Positions 8,123 through 17,695 of a stretch of DNA of 64,000 nucleotides are shown in pieces. The stretch's first letter is position 1; the number at the start of each line of letters is the position of its first letter. Source of the stretch: Aurantiochytrium sp. KH105 (Eukaryota > Sar > Bigyra > Thraustochytrida > Thraustochytriidae); the NCBI GenBank assembly GCA_003116975.1, contig BGKB01000019.1, positions 1 through 64,000 on the forward strand, written 5' to 3'. The notes below the pieces were generated by a model that saw only the letters and a list, made by a program, of their open reading frames with translations, had not been told where the DNA came from and did no database searches. The translations under genes were made by a program, and so were the position numbers.

Positions 8123-10877
8123 CCACTCGCCCACCCGGAAGTGCTCCCTCGCTCGCGCGTGCGACCGAACGACCGCCTGCAGCCATGGCAGCTGGCTGAT
8201 CGACCGATCGATTATCGATCTTTGCGAGTTGCTATCGCTGCTATACTGCTGCTGCAGTGCTGCTGCTGTGTATACCTTGTTCCCAGTCGTTCTCCTTCGA
8301 GCATTCATTGGCCCCTCGATCAACACCGAAAACTGTCACGTTCGTGTTGAAGCAAGAATGCTAGCCATCACGTCCCCGCGCCTTGCAGTGCTCTTCGCCG
8401 CGAAACCTCCGCCACGCGTCCACGAAATCCGCTCCCGCCGCTGCGCGCCACGCCCTCCTGCTCTCCCGGGTCCTGGTGCGCCCAACATCCAAGCAATATC
8501 TCCCCTCGAGCCGCCCAACGTGTTGAACTCCTCCAACGATACCACGCGATGACCAACATCATCATTCCCCATGACATGATCGATCGAAGGCCTGCCGCGC
8601 TCGCTGCGAAGTCGCGAGATGACTCGCAAGATGACTCGCGGAAGCCGAAGTACATTGCGTTCGTCCATTCGCGCTTGGGCGGCGGCAAGAAAGAGCCCAG
8701 TCGCTGCAGCTGTCGGCTGCGGCGATCGATCAATCAGAAGCGCGGCGACTGCAACGCAACCAGCCATTGGCAGCTTGAACCTGAACGTAAACGCAAAGGA
8801 AGAGCAAGGTGGCGTTGTTATCCGGCAAAAAAACCAAGTCCTTGCGCCGCGCCGGTTCCGGACTCGGTGGCGCCGCTGCCGCGGCTGCGCGTCCCAGGAT
8901 CTAGATCCGCCTTCGCCCGCAGCCATGCAGGGAGCGCCTCTCACGCGCGCCTCTGTAGACTGCGATCGCGCACCAGGGGGGGTAGAGCGGCTTTTGTGAG
9001 GCGCTGTGGAAGGTCTACGCAGGTGATGCGGGGCAGTGGAGCACTGGCGCGTGCCGACACGACCCGGCGCGGGGAAACGCCGAGGAAACGTGCGGAGGCG
9101 GATTTCCACGAACGCAGGGGCCCCGCGGGGAGCAGGCTTCACTGGCCCGCAGCGAGAGGCGGGTGGACCGGCCCCGCAGGGCTGGCTGCGAGTAGCCAGA
9201 GGCGCGGAGGGGACGCGGAACGGGCGTCCGACGCGGCGCCGCGGCTTCGCTGCGGGCGCCGAAATCTCTCTCCCTAAATCTCGATGCCTCGACCAGAACC
9301 CTCGAGCCCGAGGCTGCGAAGAACGAAAGCGACCGCGGGGAGCGCTTCGTTTCGCTTCCGATCGATGCTCTCAAAGACAGCTTGTGGCGCTGCAGACTGA
9401 AGGAGGGCTTGCAGCTGCAGCAGCTGCAGTGCGACACTGCGAGATGGATCACAATCGCGTCGCCAGGCTCGCCATGGATTACGTCATCCTTTAAATTCGT
9501 TCACAGAGACGCATCCTGGGAGAAGACGCGGAAATCGCAGTGTCCTCCGAGTCGCAGTCGTGCGCGCATTTGAACAGGAAACATCTCCCTCTGATAAGTC
9601 GTGTGACCTGCAGCTGACTGCGTTTTGACCCAGATATTGGATTGCCGCTGCGTGCCACGCGACGATATTCTCACGATCGGCCACCGATCGCATCGTGAAG
9701 CAAAGCAAATAGCTTTGCCTGCCCTTGAATCGCTTGTTCTATAGGTGTTCGTTGTCGCTGGCTTCAACTTGCTTTCTTGCTTGCCTCTGATGTAGTCGAA
9801 GCGCAGTCATGGTCAGCGTGAGTATCCGAATGACAAAGGACTTGCGTGACGGCCAGTGAGCGAGAGACGACGGTGCACGTCTATGCTTCGACCGAAGAGG
9901 CTCGAGTCCACCATTGATCGGATTCTTTGACGAGCGACAGAATCTTTGTGTGAAAATGCGAACGAGGCGCTTTTGGAAAGGCAAAAATATAAAGGCGAGG
10001 TCCCGGCGGCTGCAACCCGTCTATCTTGGCTACAAGCCAAGCTTACAGAGCTGCATTAGCGTATTTTGTCCTCGCTATCATCCATCTCGAAACGGAGAGT
10101 GCAAGGCACTAGAGAAGACAAACTAGTCGTCCTTCTCCTCCCTTGGAAAATAGAACCACGATTCTCTGGCATCGAAGGCGATGCAACGTTTGAGAGCACG
10201 TGCATGCAGAAATTGCTCGTCAACTAGAGTTACCCGTCGTTACGATGATGCGTATCTCAAAACTATACAACGTCTGGAGGGATAAACATTATGCTGGATG
10301 TGTCATGATTGGGGTTCAAAATGTTTGCGGAAAGTATCTTCTTTTCGCCATTGCAGACACAAAATTTTTCCATTCTTGTAAGAATGATGGAGTCTTGCGA
10401 GAGCTCCTGCCCGCCGCGATGTCCGAAGCTCATCGCAATGTTTCCTATTTGACCGTTCGGGTTGCTTGGGTATTCCTTTTACGGGCACATGATGTATGGC
10501 TCCTCATAAAGTTCCGATGGTCATTCCTGCGTGCGTGGATTGATTTTTTTCGCGTTACGTTCAAGCTGCCAAGGGACATAACGGACAAGAAGAGCGCTCG
10601 AGGTCACCAAACAGCAAGGCACTTTTCGCCGCAAACTACCGCCATCTCCTCTGTCACATTATAAGTCCAAAAGAGAACGTTCCGGAGGTTCGAGTTTCCA
10701 GCGTGTAAGGTGTGTACTTTATTCCATCATCGTAGCGTTGAAGGCACCGTGTCCAAAGAAACAACAAAAGCGTATCGCAAAGAGGCCGAGCCACGGACGG
10801 AGCGCGCGAGCATCGCGAACGACAAAGAAAGGAAAGCGTAGACGCTAGCGACCAAGGCAAGCAAGCAGCCAGGCACG

Positions 10878-11774
10878 ATGAGCGATGTCGTCAAGGCAAC
10901 CGTCGTGCCCGAGGTGCAGAGCATGCAGCGCGTCGAGCTGACGCGCGCGCGTGGCATCGTTGTGCACCAGCAATTTCAGGGCGCGGAGACCGCGGCCGCG
11001 CTGGTGGGCCTGCCGTACGAGGCCAGGAACATTTACAAGGTTGGCATGCTGCCCGACGACAAGAACGTCGCGCAAACGTCAACCGATCCGAACCGCTGGC
11101 AACCCAGGAGCAGCGAGCTTTCTCTACTTCCGGCTGCTCTCATGGCCAAAGAAGAAAGTAGCTGTATGGAGCGCGTCTGCCTTAATTACTTGGGGTGCGG
11201 CAACCTGCGCAACCTCAAGCTGCACTTTTACGGCGGCTCTGGAGCCGACGAGTACCTCATGGACCGTCCGTTTCAGCTTGGAGCATGGATATGTTGCCCA
11301 ATCACCTCAACGCTGTACGACGTTGCAGACCCCAATGGAACACGCAACATTGGACGCGTTCGCGAGAATTGCGATCCGTACTGCGGCCGCGGCTTCGAGT
11401 CCGTCTGTCTCTGCACACAATACGATGATGTCCACGAGCTTGTTGACGGCCAGCTCGAGCTGCGCTACCGCATCCGCGAGAATCAATGCTGCTGCAATGG
11501 AAGCTCGAACAATTGCTGCGGCGGTACGTGCTTTCGCAATGACATGGTCTTTGATGTGCTTTCGCCCGAAGGCCGTCCAGTTGGCAAAGTCCAGCGTACA
11601 TTTGGTGGCGGCGATAACGTAGGGGCGGCGTTGTGTCGGATGATGATGCAATTCTCCAACTATGTGGTTGAATTTCCCGAGGGCTCCACCGAAGCACAGC
11701 GCGCTCTTCTCATGGCCGCTACGCATCATCTCGAGTACAAGCTCTTCGAAAAGTCTGGTAACGAAAACAATTAG
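10878..11774 (+). CDS. Phospholipid scramblase family protein
   Basis: ATG at 10878 gives 298 aa covering the whole scramblase family domain. Recognisable segments include the early IVVHQQF strand (residues about 29-35), the central LDRPFQLG-like turn (MDRPFQLG, about 131-138), the C-C-P strand (ICCPITST), the PYCGRGFE and FDVLSPEG repeats, and the final part before the C-terminus. The family moves phospholipids or acts as a lipid-binding beta barrel at membranes; the activity of this member is not shown. A Cys-rich loop lies at about 203-220 (NQCCCN...NNCCGGTC), a place where animal scramblases carry palmitoylated or metal-binding Cys. The C-terminal segment, a hydrophobic helix in animal PLSCRs, here contains His-His, Glu and Lys (ATHHLEYKLFEK) and is much less hydrophobic. 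So the protein may be peripheral rather than single-pass. Confidence 0.93.
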   Translation: MSDVVKATVVPEVQSMQRVELTRARGIVVHQQFQGAETAAALVGLPYEARNIYKVGMLPDDKNVAQTSTDPNRWQPRSSELSLLPAALMAKEESSCMERVCLNYLGCGNLRNLKLHFYGGSGADEYLMDRPFQLGAWICCPITSTLYDVADPNGTRNIGRVRENCDPYCGRGFESVCLCTQYDDVHELVDGQLELRYRIRENQCCCNGSSNNCCGGTCFRNDMVFDVLSPEGRPVGKVQRTFGGGDNVGAALCRMMMQFSNYVVEFPEGSTEAQRALLMAATHHLEYKLFEKSGNENN

Positions 11775-12123
11775 GCTTTGGTTCGGAAAAATCAATTCCT
11801 GACAAAAACAAGTTTTCCTGTGTTTTCCAAATTCGCAAATCATGGTTCTCAGAGTAAAACTCGAGAGCAAAGCAAAGGCTTGTGATTAAAAGTGTACAAC
11901 GACAAAAGAGAGAAGAACGAAGAAAGCAAGTAAGATGAGGACCTGCTGGAGGAATTTCGACAGTTCTCAAGTCAAAGTGCTCCACATGTTAGATGCGGGC
12001 ATGTTCGCGCGCAAGATAACGGTCAACATGCACGGCTGCAGGTTGCTATGCTAGTTGCACATCATGGCGCATGGTCTGGCGAGCGCATCAGTGCGCTCTC
12101 CTGAATACAATCGGACAACAATA
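11775..12123. other. Convergent 3' region, scramblase and IQ/TPR gene
   Basis: A 349-bp gap between two converging genes. It should hold both 3' UTRs. No gene or repeat is seen. Confidence 0.5.
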
Positions 12124-15100
12124 TCAGGTGTTGCTGTCGTGGTCTCTTGCATCATGATCCGTTTTCTTCTTTTTGCTCTTGATCCTTTTCTTGTTCTCCA
12201 TCTTGGTGGTCCTTCGGCGCTCTTGCTTGGCCTTGCGCCGCGCCTCTGCAATTTGACTCTGTGTCATGATCGACTCGCGCAAGGTCCGCTGCTTCGCCAT
12301 ACTTGGAGGGGGCTTGTCATGTTTCGCCATTTCCTCGCACTCCCGAGCACGTGCTAAAATTTCGTCCTTGACACGCTTCTCGGCAAGTCGCTCCAGCCTG
12401 AGGCGACGCAAGAGCGCTTCGTGAATGGCACTTTGCAAACCAATATTTCCTATACTCAAACTCGATTGTGAATCGAAAAGAGTGCTCTTGGTGTGATCCC
12501 CATTCGTCTGCTTGCTCGAGGCGCGCCGGAACACATAAAAAACTTCGAGTGCCGCGCTACAATCCGGCGCAAGATTCAAAGCGCGACGGACAAGACTTTC
12601 AGCTTCGTCGCAGACGTTCAGATACCAATACAGAAGTGCCAGGTTTGCCAAGGCTGGTGCAAGCTTTTGCGGGTCCTGGGCAAGACACGCGTGGCGAAAG
12701 TAACGGAGAATGCCGCCAAGATCAGACCTGGGAGGATGTGCGTCAACGGAGTCAAGGCGATGGAGAACGGCATGTCCGAGCCGAAAAGATGCACGGCCTG
12801 GGAATTTGCGCAGCAAAGTACGTTCATACACGTCGTTGGCAGCTACTTCGTCGCAGTGCAGAGCTTGCAAGCCGAATACGTGTGATTCCCAGTCATCGAC
12901 CGTGGCAACACCTAAGTCAATAGCGCGCTGCGCGCAAGCCATCTCTGTTGCGAGAAGAAACGAATAGCGCGGCAGGTTCCGTGTGAATCGCCACATGCGC
13001 TGCACCTTCACCACGGCCTCGGCACGAATGCGCTGTCGAGACGCGAGCCAATCGTGAAATTTGGGGTGCACCGGTCCTAATGCCTCTGCCCGAGCCAAGA
13101 GACGCAAAGCTTCCTCATAGTCGTCAGTAAATTCCATCGTTGCAAGTGCATACGCAATGCATGGCCGCGGTGCCTCCGGTTGCATTCGCAGCGCGCGCTC
13201 AAAGTACAATTCGCGCGCGAGAGCAAAGTCTCCGTTGCAAACGCGAAGGCCCTCAACATTCACATCGGCGTCCAAATCGCTGGTGAAAATGCTCGCGTAG
13301 AGTGCACCCCCACATCTGCGTTGGACAGCCGCAGCGCACCAGTACGCGTGCCAGTCACCAGAGGCGGCATCTCCCACCACATGACGTATGCGCGAGCGTA
13401 GCGCCTTTCGTTGCCGAATCCCGTGACCAAATGCAGCCAAACGAGATGCTGCACGATGTCTGCGCGCCTCGGCGCGGTGGGAGGCATTCGCGAGTCGTGC
13501 ACAATGACCACGCCACAACCGCTGCAGACCGACCGCGGCGCGATCGAGGACAGCCGCATAATAGGCATCATAGGCGCGCTGCAAATGAAAGAGAGATTGT
13601 ATGCGCTCTGCGGCCCAATTTCGGCGTGCGGCGCGCATTGCATCTTCGAGGCCGCTAATCTTGAGATATTTGCCAGAGGTGAGTCCCAAAGAGTTGTACT
13701 GTTGCTTGAAAGGTCGCTTTACAATGCGGTTGTTGACCAGCATCTGATCGGATCGTGTGTAGGAAAGGTACCGCGGCGTCTCAGGGGGTGGATCGCACAC
13801 TTCGAGAAGACCCGCAACACGATCAAGCAATGGCGAAAAGTGCGTTGCGCGACGCCAGCCCCGCTCCGCAAACATCCGGTTCAAGAGGGGAGAGTCTATG
13901 CAGAGAGCTTCAATTTGCGTCTTCCCCAGCACCACCGCAAAGGTGTCGTCGAGCGCAGCACAGTATGCCGTGATGCGAAGTCGTTGTTGTTCTTCGAGGA
14001 AAAAAGTCAGACTTAGCAAGTGGCGGTTCCGCGTGAGCTGCACGCGTGTGCCCACGGGGCGTTGCTTGAACCGCAGGGCCGGCTGCACGCTGTTCCAGGT
14101 TGCCTCCTCTCGATCGGTTCGCACGATATCGAGTGAGTCTACGAGCTCTTCGTAGAGTGCAAGGGCGCGTTTCGGGTCCGCCGATGCGTTCAAGGCATCG
14201 GGCTGGTCCAAGAAGGATGCCCATTCACGGAGTTGCGAGTGGGTGACAATGAGCGTTTTACGAGCCATGCCCTCACTCTCACGTCCACTATCCCCTCCTT
14301 CCTTTTCGTGTCCTTTTTCTTCAGTCAGCGAAAGCGACTGTAATGAGAGAGAAAACATGAGATCGACGCGGCCATGCTTGCTGCGGCGTTCCAAGACGGC
14401 CACTCGCACACCATCAAAATCGCGTATTTGCAGGCCGTGGCGCACAAGCACGCAAAGCGCCCCGCTTCCGGCAAAGTCTTCCTCGCAGAGCCCAGGGCTT
14501 GGCAAAGGCTCGTCTGGGGCGGCAGCGCGGCCATAGAAGCACATGGTCACAAAGGGGTCTTCGGGTGTCAGCGTCGCCGCCTCGAGTAGCATGCGCTCTG
14601 CACCGTCCGTGTCCTTGACAATAAGATGTCGAAAGACTCCAAGCACGCAGATGCGCTTGGCGCGCTCATGGGGATCTGTGGCCATTTGCACTGCTAGACG
14701 GAGCAGAAACTCAAGCTCTTCCATGCACGGAAGTGCAGTTGTTCGTCCTGGTCCGAAAAAGACGCGAGGCGTAACGCGTTCCTCGCGCAAACGCTCGTCG
14801 AGTTCGAGCTGTTTGCCGCGGCCCACGATCTGAATCAAGGTTGCCGGCGCTCCACGGCCTCCTAGACGCATGGCTAAAGCGCGAAGATACCGCGCTCGAG
14901 GGTCCCCTTCAGCAGCATGTGATTGCACGAGATCCACTGCTTCGTCAAAATTTCGACGTGCAAAGGCAGCAAAGAGCGCCGCGTGCACAGCGGCCTCGTT
15001 GCGGTCAAACATGGGATAGTCACGAAGCAAAGATGAGATACCAGCCTCCCCGCTAGACTCTTGCGCCAGATCGTGCCAAATGTTGCGCAAATTGTCTTTG

Positions 15101-16230
15101 CGAAGGCGATGAAGCCTTAGCTGTGCCCGATTCATGTACCACCGCATCAGCTTTTCAATCACGCGGGCAGCGGCGTCCTCTTTGGCAGTGCGAAGAGCCG
15201 CGCGTACGTTGTGCCCGCGCACGTTGCGCTGAATCTGCACGGCAGCTATCGTTCGTCGGCGAAGCGTTTCCCGCTTGACGGCGACTTCGCGCGATGCGCA
15301 GCGACGACGGAACACGGACTGAACAGTGATGACGCTTGAGCGACGTGCCACATAATCGTGACGCGTCACGCTTGCTCGCCACGTCGCTTGCAAGGACGTC
15401 GCAGACTGGCGCTCCATGTTTTGCCTCCGTACAGTGGCTTCGTGACGAGCTTTGGCAAGTGCTTGACGCCGGCCTTGAGCTGTGCGGGTTGCCAGCCTCC
15501 TTCGAGCGAGAGCCTGCATCCTCGTCGCCGCATCCTTCTCTTGACGAAGTACTTCAAGCTGGCCTGATCTTCGTTGCAGATGGCCACGTACGAGCGCTTG
15601 AGCAGCACATACGCGTCGAACGAGCTTTTGGGTTCGCACGCGATCACGGTGTCCACGCCAGACGCGTTGAGCCTCTGTGGCTGCAAATCGACGCTCGCCA
15701 AGCTTTTCCATGCGTCTCGAGCGCCGAAGCGCACGGTTTGTGGCCACCGACGATGGCTGCCGCGCTTTTAATTTGCCGCGCGTGAGTCCACGCTGCTCCG
15801 CAAGACCAAAAATACGTTCCAGTTCTCGTAGACGCTTGTCTGGCCCTGGAACATCATTTCGTCCGAGTCTGCGTCGTGCTGCTTTGCTGCTGACGAGAAA
15901 TGAGCGCTGCAGCGTCACTTTTCCCGCTGGCGCAGGAGCGCTTCCGGGTCGAAAGAGCGCCTCATGACGAGAAGCACATAATGCTCCCTTGGCTGCTGTT
16001 GTCTTTGTTCTCGATTTGCGCTTCCGTGTCCCTGCATCTACGATTCTGCCGCCGTGGCCGCTGCCGCCGCCGCCATAGCCACCGCGCGGACGTCTCGTTT
16101 CCTCTCTTAGGATATCGCTGCGCGCGAGCACCCGCTCGCGCGCTTCGTCGCGGACCCTTGCGAGGCAATCGTCACAGGCGCACACCGCCGTCTGCGGCCG
16201 CGCGGGGCCCTTGGTCTCCCTCGCGTGCAT
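12124..16230 (-). CDS. IQ-motif and TPR-like repeat protein, 1,368 aa
   Basis: The first ATG in frame is at 16230. The N-terminal 150 residues are basic and disordered. Residues about 190-370 carry a tandem series of IQ-type helices (AQRVWRGHRDRVR, AAQALVRGHLQRR, TRMQALARRRL, LQATWRASVTRH, VQSVFRRRCAS, VQIQRNVRGHNVR), the calmodulin/EF-hand light-chain binding motif. A second IQ cluster lies at about 870-920 (LQRLWRGHCAR). Two TPR-like helical regions lie at about 993-1063 (ALRMQPEAP...YEEALRLLARAEALGP) and 1167-1233 (ALANLALLYWYL...ALNLAPDC). The C-terminus is Lys/Arg-rich and ends in a KSKKKK-type tail. No motor or catalytic domain is visible. Likely a calmodulin-binding scaffold, for example at a basal body, flagellum or cortex; this location is inference. 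The start lies 149 bp from the end of the next upstream gene, which is on the same strand. Confidence 0.88.
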   Translation of the reverse strand: MHARETKGPARPQTAVCACDDCLARVRDEARERVLARSDILREETRRPRGGYGGGGSGHGGRIVDAGTRKRKSRTKTTAAKGALCASRHEALFRPGSAPAPAGKVTLQRSFLVSSKAARRRLGRNDVPGPDKRLRELERIFGLAEQRGLTRGKLKARQPSSVATNRALRRSRRMEKLGERRFAATEAQRVWRGHRDRVRTQKLVRRVCAAQALVRGHLQRRSGQLEVLRQEKDAATRMQALARRRLATRTAQGRRQALAKARHEATVRRQNMERQSATSLQATWRASVTRHDYVARRSSVITVQSVFRRRCASREVAVKRETLRRRTIAAVQIQRNVRGHNVRAALRTAKEDAAARVIEKLMRWYMNRAQLRLHRLRKDNLRNIWHDLAQESSGEAGISSLLRDYPMFDRNEAAVHAALFAAFARRNFDEAVDLVQSHAAEGDPRARYLRALAMRLGGRGAPATLIQIVGRGKQLELDERLREERVTPRVFFGPGRTTALPCMEELEFLLRLAVQMATDPHERAKRICVLGVFRHLIVKDTDGAERMLLEAATLTPEDPFVTMCFYGRAAAPDEPLPSPGLCEEDFAGSGALCVLVRHGLQIRDFDGVRVAVLERRSKHGRVDLMFSLSLQSLSLTEEKGHEKEGGDSGRESEGMARKTLIVTHSQLREWASFLDQPDALNASADPKRALALYEELVDSLDIVRTDREEATWNSVQPALRFKQRPVGTRVQLTRNRHLLSLTFFLEEQQRLRITAYCAALDDTFAVVLGKTQIEALCIDSPLLNRMFAERGWRRATHFSPLLDRVAGLLEVCDPPPETPRYLSYTRSDQMLVNNRIVKRPFKQQYNSLGLTSGKYLKISGLEDAMRAARRNWAAERIQSLFHLQRAYDAYYAAVLDRAAVGLQRLWRGHCARLANASHRAEARRHRAASRLAAFGHGIRQRKALRSRIRHVVGDAASGDWHAYWCAAAVQRRCGGALYASIFTSDLDADVNVEGLRVCNGDFALARELYFERALRMQPEAPRPCIAYALATMEFTDDYEEALRLLARAEALGPVHPKFHDWLASRQRIRAEAVVKVQRMWRFTRNLPRYSFLLATEMACAQRAIDLGVATVDDWESHVFGLQALHCDEVAANDVYERTLLRKFPGRASFRLGHAVLHRLDSVDAHPPRSDLGGILRYFRHACLAQDPQKLAPALANLALLYWYLNVCDEAESLVRRALNLAPDCSAALEVFYVFRRASSKQTNGDHTKSTLFDSQSSLSIGNIGLQSAIHEALLRRLRLERLAEKRVKDEILARARECEEMAKHDKPPPSMAKQRTLRESIMTQSQIAEARRKAKQERRRTTKMENKKRIKSKKKKTDHDARDHDSNT

Positions 16231-16379
16231 CGCGAGACCTCCGCTGCGACGGCGCCACGCAGTGCCCCTGGCTCTGCGATCACCCCAAGCCCCATGCTCC
16301 GAGGCCCTCGCGCTCGAGTCGTGTCGCGACACGCCGCGCCGCGCCGCGCCGCGCTCTCAGGTCGGTCCCTGCGCGGACT

Positions 16380-17168
16380 CTAATTTGCGTTGCGCGGGGA
16401 CCCCACAGTGTGGTCGGTGGAGCCAGCTCTGTGCTGTTGCTGCTGCGGCGGCTTGATGCGGAGAGGCAGCATGGCGAACGTTGGCGTCTGCTTGGAGAGC
16501 GTGTCGAGGTCGGCGGTCGTGTCGACGGTGGCGACGAAGGAGCAGGACTTTTGCTCGTTGTTCTTGGCGAAGAGCGCGATCGAACCGAGCGCGGGTTTGA
16601 CCTCGCCTTCGAAGGCGAACTCGCCGATGCTCGCGCGGATGGTGTCCTTGCGGATTCCGCGCTGCACGTTAATTTCAGGAAGGTCTGTAAGCGATGAGAC
16701 CTTGCCCTGGAGCAGTTTGAAATCGAGCATTATTGTGAGCTCCTCCTCTTCCTCTTCCTCCTCACCGTCATCGTTGTCGTCGTTGTCGACGTCATCTTTC
16801 CTGTCCGCACTGCCCTTCTTCTCTCCGCGTCCCCGCGTCTCCTGGCAAGAATTTCTCGTTTCGTCATCTGCGCCGGGCCCGCTTTGTGGTGCGTGCTTCC
16901 CATTCTTCTCCTCCTCCTCCTCCTCCTCCTCCTCGAGCGACGCCTTCGAGGACGACGTTGTCGTGGTGGTCGTGGTGGTCGTCGTCGTTGCTGCTGCCGC
17001 TCGATCCTCCGCCTCCGCCGTCTGGTCCACGCTCGCGGGGGCGAGCGCCGGCACTTCTTCTGCTGCTCCCGCCGCTCGGGGCTCCCCGCCGCTCGCCGCG
17101 CGGCCCCGCTTGCCCGCCTCGCGCGCGCCTTGCGGCTCGCCGTCGCGCGCGCGCTTCTCGCCCGCCAT
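16380..17168 (-). CDS. TFIIIC subunit 6 (tau55/GTF3C6)-like triple-barrel protein
   Basis: ATG at 17168 gives 262 aa. The first 143 residues are low-complexity: an Ala/Arg/Gly-rich start, a Thr run (about 61-71), a Glu run (about 79-87) and a second acidic run (about 126-143). The ordered part is at about 144-205: a hydrophobic strand right after the acidic run (LTIMLDF), then a short linker, then IRASIGEFAFEGEVKP and LGSIALFAKN. This order, acidic run, LxxLD strand, 'I...G..F.GEYED.LG' and a strand, is the pattern of the TFIIIC triple-barrel domain, which pairs with the tau95 subunit in RNA polymerase III transcription. Length (human GTF3C6 is about 213 aa) agrees. The similarity is moderate; a different small acidic nuclear protein remains possible. 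The gene is divergent from the PHD-finger gene. Confidence 0.65.
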   Translation of the reverse strand: MAGEKRARDGEPQGAREAGKRGRAASGGEPRAAGAAEEVPALAPASVDQTAEAEDRAAAATTTTTTTTTTTSSSKASLEEEEEEEEEKNGKHAPQSGPGADDETRNSCQETRGRGEKKGSADRKDDVDNDDNDDGEEEEEEEELTIMLDFKLLQGKVSSLTDLPEINVQRGIRKDTIRASIGEFAFEGEVKPALGSIALFAKNNEQKSCSFVATVDTTADLDTLSKQTPTFAMLPLRIKPPQQQQHRAGSTDHTVGSPRNAN

Positions 17169-17695
17169 CGATCAAAAGTGCCGCCGATCAATCAATCAAT
17201 CAATCGGCCAATCCCGCTCCGCCTCTCTCCGCCCGGCCGGCCAGCCAGCTCGGCCCCGCTCTTGCGCCGGGCCGGGCCCGCGGCCGAGGCCTGCGCTCCG
17301 CACGAGCGAGCCCGCTGCCGCGCCGCGTCGCGGGTTTGGCGCCCCCGAAGGCGCCGAGCGCGTCCGGGTCGCCGGCGACGGTCTCGCTCGCGAAGACGGC
17401 GGGAAAAAACCCGGGAAACACTCGAGAGAAACAGGGAAACCCGGAAATAACCGGAAATAACTCGGAAAAACAGCCCGGCAGACGCCCAACTTCTCCAGCG
17501 ACCCAACCTAACCACCTGCGCCCGCCGCGCCCGAGCGAGCGAGCGAGCGAGCGAGCGAGCGACCTCGCGCCCACGCGCGGCGCGCGAGGCCCCCGCGGCG
17601 CTTCGCGGCGCTTCGCGGGGCCGCCGAGCGCGCGGAGTCGAGGACGCGCGTGCATCACGCGGGCATTTGGGCATTTGCGCATCCCAGCCCAGCCC
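17169..17695. promoter_or_regulatory. Bidirectional promoter region between TFIIIC-like and PHD genes
   Basis: The 527 bp separate two divergent start codons, so both promoters must lie here unless the PHD gene starts upstream. It has a TCAA tetramer run at 17188-17206, purine/AAC-rich spacers at 17400-17480 and the GAGC repeat at 17532-17562. The PHD reading frame is open across it, but the sequence is low in recognisable protein structure. Confidence 0.5.
17532..17562. repeat. Tetranucleotide repeat (GAGC)n
   Basis: Seven to eight GAGC units, about 135 bp upstream of the chosen start of the PHD-finger gene. Confidence 0.95.

Larger units (their letters stand above)
7019..10877. other. 3.9-kb gene-free divergent region with microsatellites
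   Basis: This stretch separates the 6479-7018 gene (minus) and the scramblase gene (plus) and presumably holds both promoters. Reading frames of 150-390 codons cross it on both strands but they are repeat-encoded or Arg/Ala/Ser-rich shadows. Several tandem repeats (7101-7145, 7348-7400, 7660-7759, 8092-8122) sit in its left part. The right part (about 9480-10870) is less GC-rich with no clear coding or RNA-gene signal. Confidence 0.6.

Noticed and set aside
8336..9142. 268-codon minus-strand frame
   Set aside because: Arg/Ala/Pro-rich with no structure; the plus-strand frame opposite is equally long, as expected for GC-rich non-coding DNA.
10200..10664. 154-codon plus-strand frame upstream of the scramblase gene
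   Set aside because: It looks somewhat balanced but no domain or family pattern is visible and it is not better than chance for its length.
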